This document shows, piece after piece, positions 59,852 through 64,000 of a stretch of 64,000 nt of DNA; the first letter of the stretch is position 1, and each line of letters begins with the position of its first letter. Location: contig NZ_UUPU01000033.1 of the NCBI RefSeq assembly GCF_900591205.1, positions 40,156 to 104,155 on the forward strand, read 5' to 3'. The notes beneath the pieces are model-generated. The model was not told the DNA's origin, did not search any database, and was given only the letters and a program-made list of their open reading frames with translations. The position numbers were made by a program, and so were the translations under genes. The stretch comes from Pseudomonas viridiflava (lineage in GTDB: Bacteria; Pseudomonadota; Gammaproteobacteria; Pseudomonadales; Pseudomonadaceae).

Positions 59852-61033
59852 ATGCAAGACGTCGTGATTGTTGCTGCCACCCGCACCGCCGTGGGCAGCT
59901 TTCAAGGATCGCTGGCCAGCATCCCGGCACCGGAGCTGGGCGCGGCCGTGATCCGTCGCCTGCTGGAGCAGACCGGCCTGGACCCGGCCCTTGTGGACGA
60001 AGTGATCCTTGGTCAGGTACTCACCGCAGGCAGCGGCCAGAACCCGGCGCGCCAGGCGTCGATCCTCGCCGGCCTGCCCCACGCCGTGCCAAGCCTGACC
60101 CTGAACAAAGTCTGCGGCTCGGGCCTCAAGGCCCTGCACCTTGGCGCCCAGGCGATCCGTTGTGGTGATGCCGAAGTGATCATCGCCGGCGGCATGGAAA
60201 ACATGAGCCTGGCGCCGTACGTATTGCCTGCCGCGCGCACCGGCTTGCGCATGGGCCACGCCAAAATGATCGACAGCATGATCACCGACGGTCTGTGGGA
60301 TGCGTTCAACGACTACCACATGGGCATCACCGCCGAGAACCTGGTGGACAAGTACGGCATCAGCCGAGAAGCCCAGGATGCCTTCGCCGCCGCCTCGCAA
60401 CAAAAAGCCAGCGCCGCTATCGAAGCCGGGCGATTTGTCGACGAGATCACGCCGATCCTGATTCCCCAGCGCAAAGGCGACCCGGTGGCCTTCGCCGTGG
60501 ATGAGCAACCACGCGCCGGCACCACCGCCGAGTCCCTGGCCAAGCTCAAGCCTGCGTTCAAGAAAGACGGCAGCGTCACCGCCGGCAACGCCTCCAGCCT
60601 CAACGACGGCGCCGCTGCAGTGCTGCTGATGAGTGCCGACAAGGCCAAGGCCCTCGGCCTGCCTGTTCTAGCGCGTATCGCCAGCTACGCCAACGCCGGC
60701 GTCGACCCGGCGATCATGGGCATCGGCCCGGTCTCGGCCACCCGCCGCTGCCTGGATAAAGCCGGTTGGAGCCTGGGCGACCTGGACCTGATCGAAGCCA
60801 ACGAAGCCTTCGCCGCGCAATCCCTGGCGGTGGGCAAAGAACTGGAATGGGATGCGGACAAGGTCAACGTCAATGGTGGCGCCATCGCCATCGGCCACCC
60901 CATCGGCGCCTCAGGCTGCCGCGTGCTGGTGACCCTGCTGCATGAAATGATCAAGCGCGATGCCAAGAAAGGCTTGGCGACGCTGTGCATCGGTGGCGGC
61001 CAAGGCGTGGCCCTGGCGCTCGAACGCGGCTGA
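59852..61033 (+). CDS. atoB: Acetyl-CoA acetyltransferase
   Basis: A 393-residue biosynthetic/degradative thiolase. The nucleophile is C88 ([11 protein letters not shown]). The later catalytic motifs are [15 protein letters not shown] (His) and TLCIGGGQG (Cys). The ATG at 59852 follows GAGGAC; an earlier in-frame ATG overlaps dhcB. It completes the CoA-transferase unit by splitting acetoacetyl-CoA to two acetyl-CoA. Confidence 0.93.
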   Translation: MQDVVIVAATRTAVGSFQGSLASIPAPELGAAVIRRLLEQTGLDPALVDEVILGQVLTAGSGQNPARQASILAGLPHAVPSLTLNKVCGSGLKALHLGAQAIRCGDAEVIIAGGMENMSLAPYVLPAARTGLRMGHAKMIDSMITDGLWDAFNDYHMGITAENLVDKYGISREAQDAFAAASQQKASAAIEAGRFVDEITPILIPQRKGDPVAFAVDEQPRAGTTAESLAKLKPAFKKDGSVTAGNASSLNDGAAAVLLMSADKAKALGLPVLARIASYANAGVDPAIMGIGPVSATRRCLDKAGWSLGDLDLIEANEAFAAQSLAVGKELEWDADKVNVNGGAIAIGHPIGASGCRVLVTLLHEMIKRDAKKGLATLCIGGGQGVALALERG

Positions 61034-61053
61034 TTCAAAGAGCAACATGGAAG

Positions 61054-61089
61054 AGGCCCGGTTCCACGAAAACCGGGCCTTTTCTTTTT
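61054..61089 (+). terminator. Terminator of the dhcAB-atoB operon
   Basis: A perfect 10-bp stem, AGGCCCGGTT/AACCGGGCCT, with a 7-nt loop, followed by TTTCTTTTT. It starts 20 bp after the atoB stop. Confidence 0.9.
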
Positions 61090-61107
61090 GTTGTGAGAGC
61101 TGCGTGA

Positions 61108-61524
61108 CTAGTCAGTGCGCGGCACCGCAAACACCGCATTCGCCCGCGCGACCACCTTCTCCCCCACCTGCAAACTCACCGTGGCAAATGCCATCTGCCG
61201 CCCCCGCTTGTGATGCTCCAGGCGCACCACAATCCACTCCCCCACTTGCACCGCCCCCAGGTAATCCAGGGTCATACTTGCCGTAATCAGCGGCAGCGGC
61301 GGCTCGCTGGAGAACGCCATCGCATACCCCATGCCGATATCCGCCAGGGTCGCGAGTACCCCGCCATGCACCGTACCGCGCCCGTTGGCGTGGCGATTAT
61401 CGGCTCGCAGGCCGATTTCCAGTTGCAGGCCCTCCCCCCGGCAGTACGCCGGGCCCAGCAAATCAAGCAACGGACTGCTGCGGGGCAACGAAACAAAACC
61501 TTCCGGCACTGCGTGAGCAATCAT
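61108..61524 (-). CDS. PaaI-family hotdog thioesterase
   Basis: A 138-residue acyl-CoA thioesterase. The hotdog core has HANGRGTVHGGVLATLADIGMGYAMAF, with the HGG-x-x-x-x-x-D/A active-site helix, and VGEWIVVRLEHHKRGRQMAFATVSLQVGEKVVARANAVFAV. The Met at 61524 (MIAHAVPEGFVSLPRSSPLL) gives a typical length; an in-frame ATG 24 codons upstream would add an unusual N terminus. The substrate is unknown. Confidence 0.82.
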   Translation of the reverse strand: MIAHAVPEGFVSLPRSSPLLDLLGPAYCRGEGLQLEIGLRADNRHANGRGTVHGGVLATLADIGMGYAMAFSSEPPLPLITASMTLDYLGAVQVGEWIVVRLEHHKRGRQMAFATVSLQVGEKVVARANAVFAVPRTD

Positions 61525-61681
61525 GGCGAGTTCTTCCCTGGAGTAAGGCTTGAGGTGTACCCCAGGCCCCACGCAGCAACCATCACCATCAGCCACGCAA
61601 ATCCCCCACGATGCTTTGCGTTAATCCGCCAGACCCGCTTTAATCGCCGACACTATCCCCCGCACACCTGAAGGAACTGCA

Positions 61682-62503
61682 ATGCGCCAGCTGGACGGCA
61701 CAGCAACACTCGCTCTTTTTATCTTGTTGGCGGCCCTGGCCGGCTGCTCACCCAAGGAGCACTCCCGCGCCACAGTGATCAACGGCGAACAGGGCCGAGC
61801 CGGCGCGCAATTGGCTTATGAGCATGAGCTGACGTTAGCCCTGCCCGGCGCGCTGCTTGCGCCCCGCATGCAGGCCACCCGCGAAGCCTGCGAGTCGGCA
61901 CGTTTCGGCGCCTGCAATATCCTGGGCATTACCGAAGATGGCAACGGTGGCGAGATCATCCTGCGCATTGCGCCCACCGGGGTCGAACCGATGGTCGCGC
62001 TGGCCGCTGAAGGTGGAACACTCGGCCAGCGCATCACCACCGCCGAAGACCTGGCCGATGCGGTTGCCGATGTACGCCGGCGCCAGGACCGCCTGCAAGC
62101 CCAGCAGCAACGCCTCGATGAATTGGCCAAGCGCAAGGACATCACCGTCAGCGACCTGATCGCACTGAGCAAGGAGCAGGCCGGCATCGAAAACGAACTG
62201 CAGGAACTGGCGCAGATGGCCGCCGGCCAGCAACGCCGTCTCGACACCAACCGCGTCACCCTGAACTTCCGCTCCTCCGATGGCGCAAATCAACCGTCAC
62301 GGTTCAACCGGATGTTCAGCAACCTGGGCGACAACCTGGCGGACGGCACGGCAGATGCTCTGGAGCGCGCCAGCTATGTGTTGCCGTTTGTGATCCTGGC
62401 GTTCCCCGTGATGTGGTTGTGGGTATGGCTGTGGCGCCGGTTTGTGGTGGCTGGCAGGTTTGCCCGCGTTGGGGGGCGAAGTAATACCTCAGACCAGGTC
62501 TGA
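61682..62503 (+). CDS. DUF4349 lipoprotein with a REP-derived C terminus
   Basis: A 273-residue predicted lipoprotein. The signal peptide ends in a lipobox with C22 (LLAALAGC). The DUF4349 region follows, with a coiled-coil middle (AVADVRRRQDRLQAQQQRLDELAKRKDITVSDLIALSKEQAGIENELQEL) and a C-terminal membrane helix (ASYVLPFVILAFPVMWLWVWLW). The last residues, VVAGRFARVGGRSNTSDQV, are translated from a REP element that runs into the gene end. The family's function is unknown; it seems anchored at both ends. Confidence 0.82.
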   Translation: MRQLDGTATLALFILLAALAGCSPKEHSRATVINGEQGRAGAQLAYEHELTLALPGALLAPRMQATREACESARFGACNILGITEDGNGGEIILRIAPTGVEPMVALAAEGGTLGQRITTAEDLADAVADVRRRQDRLQAQQQRLDELAKRKDITVSDLIALSKEQAGIENELQELAQMAAGQQRRLDTNRVTLNFRSSDGANQPSRFNRMFSNLGDNLADGTADALERASYVLPFVILAFPVMWLWVWLWRRFVVAGRFARVGGRSNTSDQV

Positions 62504-62580
62504 TTCTGTTGTATTGGGGGGCTGCTGCGCAGCCCAACGCGGGCAAGCCCGCTCGCCACAACATGCCCGCTCGCCACAAC
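62444..62580. repeat. REP doublet overlapping the end of the DUF4349 gene
   Basis: A degenerate left copy (GTGGTGGCTGGCAGGTTTGCCC) lies inside the last 60 bp of the coding region. The right copy GCCCAACGCGGGCAAGCCCG is intact and has a partial extra CCCGCTCGCCACAAC unit. Confidence 0.75.
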
Positions 62581-62600
62581 GAATCCGATCAGCACAATGA

Positions 62601-63686
62601 TCAGCGTTTCATACAGCGCTGATACCGCTCATCCACCCGCTTGGCAAACCAGGCCGTGGTCAGGTTGCGCGTGATCTTCGGGCTTTTGAGCACGATGCCC
62701 GGCAGGATCGCCCGTGGCATCGGCTTGCCGGCGGCCTTGTCAGCCAAAGCAAACACGCGCTTGTAGAGGGTGGTGTCCTCAAAATCCAACTGCTCGCCCT
62801 GCTCCAGCTGGCTGCGGATGCTGGGGTTGCGCATATCCAGCTTCGAACCGAGGGAGCGCACCGACAGCTCGGTGGTGCCCGGCAACAGTGAACCGTAGCG
62901 AATCAGGTCCCCGTCCAGCGCCAATTCAGTCCCGGTCAAACGGCTGACGGCCGCCTGGAATGCAGCGTTGCGGCTGGCGTACCAACCGGCATTGAAGTCG
63001 GCAAAACGGTACAGCGGCTGGTCATAGTTCACCGGGTAGCCAAGCAAATGGGCGATGCCGAAGTACATACCACCACGCCGGGTGAACACTTCGCGACGAA
63101 TCGTGCCATCCACCGTGTAGGGATAACCTCGTGCTTGTTTCTGCGCAAAGTCGATGCTGACCTGCATCGGGCCTGCGGTGTGCACCGGATTAAAGCCGCC
63201 AAACAAGGTATTGCCCAAGGGCACCACGCTGATGAAATCATCGAAGATACCGCTGAGGTCTCTCTCCGTACGTGCGGCATTCAGGCGATCGGCGTAGGAC
63301 TTGCCGGTGGGCGAACGCAGTTGCAAGGCGCTGCGCACCACAAAGGCCGGCACATGCACCTTGCCGGCCCGGCGCAGGATTTCATCCTGGGCGATCTTGC
63401 CCATATTCGGCACCGGCGGGTCCACCTGGTAAGTGGACTCCTGCTCGGTCACCGCCAGTACGGCGCAAATATTTTCGCTGCTGGGGTAGATTTTCTGAGT
63501 GTCGAAGGCGGTATAGATGTCCTGGGCCCAGCCGTTGCGGTCCGCCAGCGTCGCCGGCAACAGGCGCACAATCTGCGCCTTCACCTCGGCTTCGCTGCGC
63601 TCCGGTTGCTGCGGGTTGCGCGTTGTAGAGCAGCCGGCCAGTACCAGCAAGGTGGTCAGGCACAGGATCAGACGGCTTGAGTACAT
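62601..63686 (-). CDS. DUF1615 lipoprotein, possible lytic transglycosylase fold
   Basis: A 361-residue lipoprotein with lipobox C19 (TTLLVLAGC). The DUF1615 region has two features like lysozyme-type transglycosylases: AVTEQESTYQVDPPV, resembling the catalytic E-S-x-x-x-x-x-P motif, and TAGPMQVSIDFAQ, resembling the G-x-M-Q motif. Enzyme activity is inferred and unproven. The Met at 63686 (MYSSRLILCL) gives the lipoprotein signal; the longer upstream frame does not. Confidence 0.82.
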   Translation of the reverse strand: MYSSRLILCLTTLLVLAGCSTTRNPQQPERSEAEVKAQIVRLLPATLADRNGWAQDIYTAFDTQKIYPSSENICAVLAVTEQESTYQVDPPVPNMGKIAQDEILRRAGKVHVPAFVVRSALQLRSPTGKSYADRLNAARTERDLSGIFDDFISVVPLGNTLFGGFNPVHTAGPMQVSIDFAQKQARGYPYTVDGTIRREVFTRRGGMYFGIAHLLGYPVNYDQPLYRFADFNAGWYASRNAAFQAAVSRLTGTELALDGDLIRYGSLLPGTTELSVRSLGSKLDMRNPSIRSQLEQGEQLDFEDTTLYKRVFALADKAAGKPMPRAILPGIVLKSPKITRNLTTAWFAKRVDERYQRCMKR

Positions 63687-64000
63687 GGGGCTTCCTTGGA
63701 TGACGACGGGCCGGGCATTGCTGATATCGACAGGTAAGTCTAACCGGCGTTCGCCGAACGACAGCACTCAGCTTATTGCTTGGGTTTAAGAAGACAAAAC
63801 TCATCGAAAAATCCCACTCAACTGCCGGATAAGCACTACAGACCCCTCCTGAAAACCTCTGCAAAGTCCCTCACCTGATCACACAGTGCGAGGGATTGCA
63901 GATGGTTTTTCTTATGAATGCCCCGGTTCAAGGGGCGGCCTTTTGATTGCCGCTACCAGCCAAACCATTGGCTTGCTGGTACTGGCCGCCATGGATTCGA
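63687..64000. other. Right-edge intergenic region
   Basis: No supported gene in the last 314 bp. A weak hairpin (TCCCTC/GAGGGA around 63868-63895) and a short frame MVFLMNAPVQGAAF near 63901 are visible but neither is convincing. A gene may start beyond the window. Confidence 0.3.

Overview
The window looks like a chromosomal segment of a fluorescent-group Pseudomonas. The evidence is high GC with strong third-position G/C, the gacA-uvrC-pgsA-tRNA-Gly gene order, the ech-vdh-fcs-aat-acd ferulate operon, a dhcR/dhcAB/atoB-type locus, and many copies of the GTGGCGAGCGGGCTTGCC and GTGGGAGCTGGCTTGC classes of REP palindrome. I saw no insertion sequence, CRISPR array or complete prophage.

Region 1 (1-4.8 kb): the 3' part of a TonB-dependent siderophore receptor, followed by a periplasmic binding protein, a FecCD-type permease and an ATPase, which together form an iron-chelate uptake system. 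Region 2 (4.8-24 kb): a nearly self-contained phenylpropanoid (lignin monomer) island. calA and an aldehyde dehydrogenase (coniferyl alcohol to ferulate), fcs, ech and vdh (ferulate to vanillate) and vanAB (vanillate to protocatechuate) lie together. With them are an OprD porin, an MFS transporter, a MetA-type outer-membrane protein, and three regulators of different families (VanR/GntR, a MarR protein, and an XylR/DmpR-type sigma-54 activator). Readable promoters and operators tie the regulators to their targets: GGATCC-centred VanR boxes at vanAB, an ATAGTTA/TAACTAT dyad on the ech promoter, and a -24/-12 promoter in front of the aldehyde dehydrogenase.

Region 3 (24-31 kb): a decayed tetR gene and a thioesterase gene next to the 3' end of tRNA-Gly, then pgsA, uvrC and gacA, a divergent phage-like repressor pair, an acetyltransferase and a nitrilase-family amidase. 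Region 4 (30.8-33.5 kb): a class I DAHP synthase preceded by a 44-codon leader peptide ending in an aromatic-rich run, a strong terminator, and a second Tyr-rich small ORF. This looks like attenuation control of aromatic amino acid synthesis. An aldo/keto reductase follows. Region 5 (33.5-39.3 kb): a BvgAS-like phosphorelay with an orphan receiver that lacks its phospho-acceptor Asp, then an MgtC-family protein.

Region 6 (39.8-45 kb): an FKBP isomerase, a membrane protein, and a PAS-PAS-PAS-LuxR regulator with near-identical GCACYAG-N5-CTRGTGC dyads on both sides. The downstream dyad precedes a DUF1652 gene whose 5' leader can fold into a multibranched RNA that buries the ribosome binding site. 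An MFS exporter and an RcnB-like protein complete the region. Region 7 (45-52.8 kb): an XRE-cupin regulator with three CATGAAA-type sites exactly 24 bp apart, a glutamine-synthetase-like ligase, an AlkC-type glycosylase, and a LysR/GMC oxidoreductase/MFS locus. Region 8 (52.9-64 kb): topB, a CBS protein and a sirtuin, a conserved small protein behind a long leader with a strong dyad-flanked promoter, dhcR-dhcA-dhcB-atoB, a PaaI thioesterase, and two lipoproteins (DUF4349 and DUF1615).

Most coding calls rest on family-level motif recognition. Operator, leader and promoter calls were read by eye and have not been tested.
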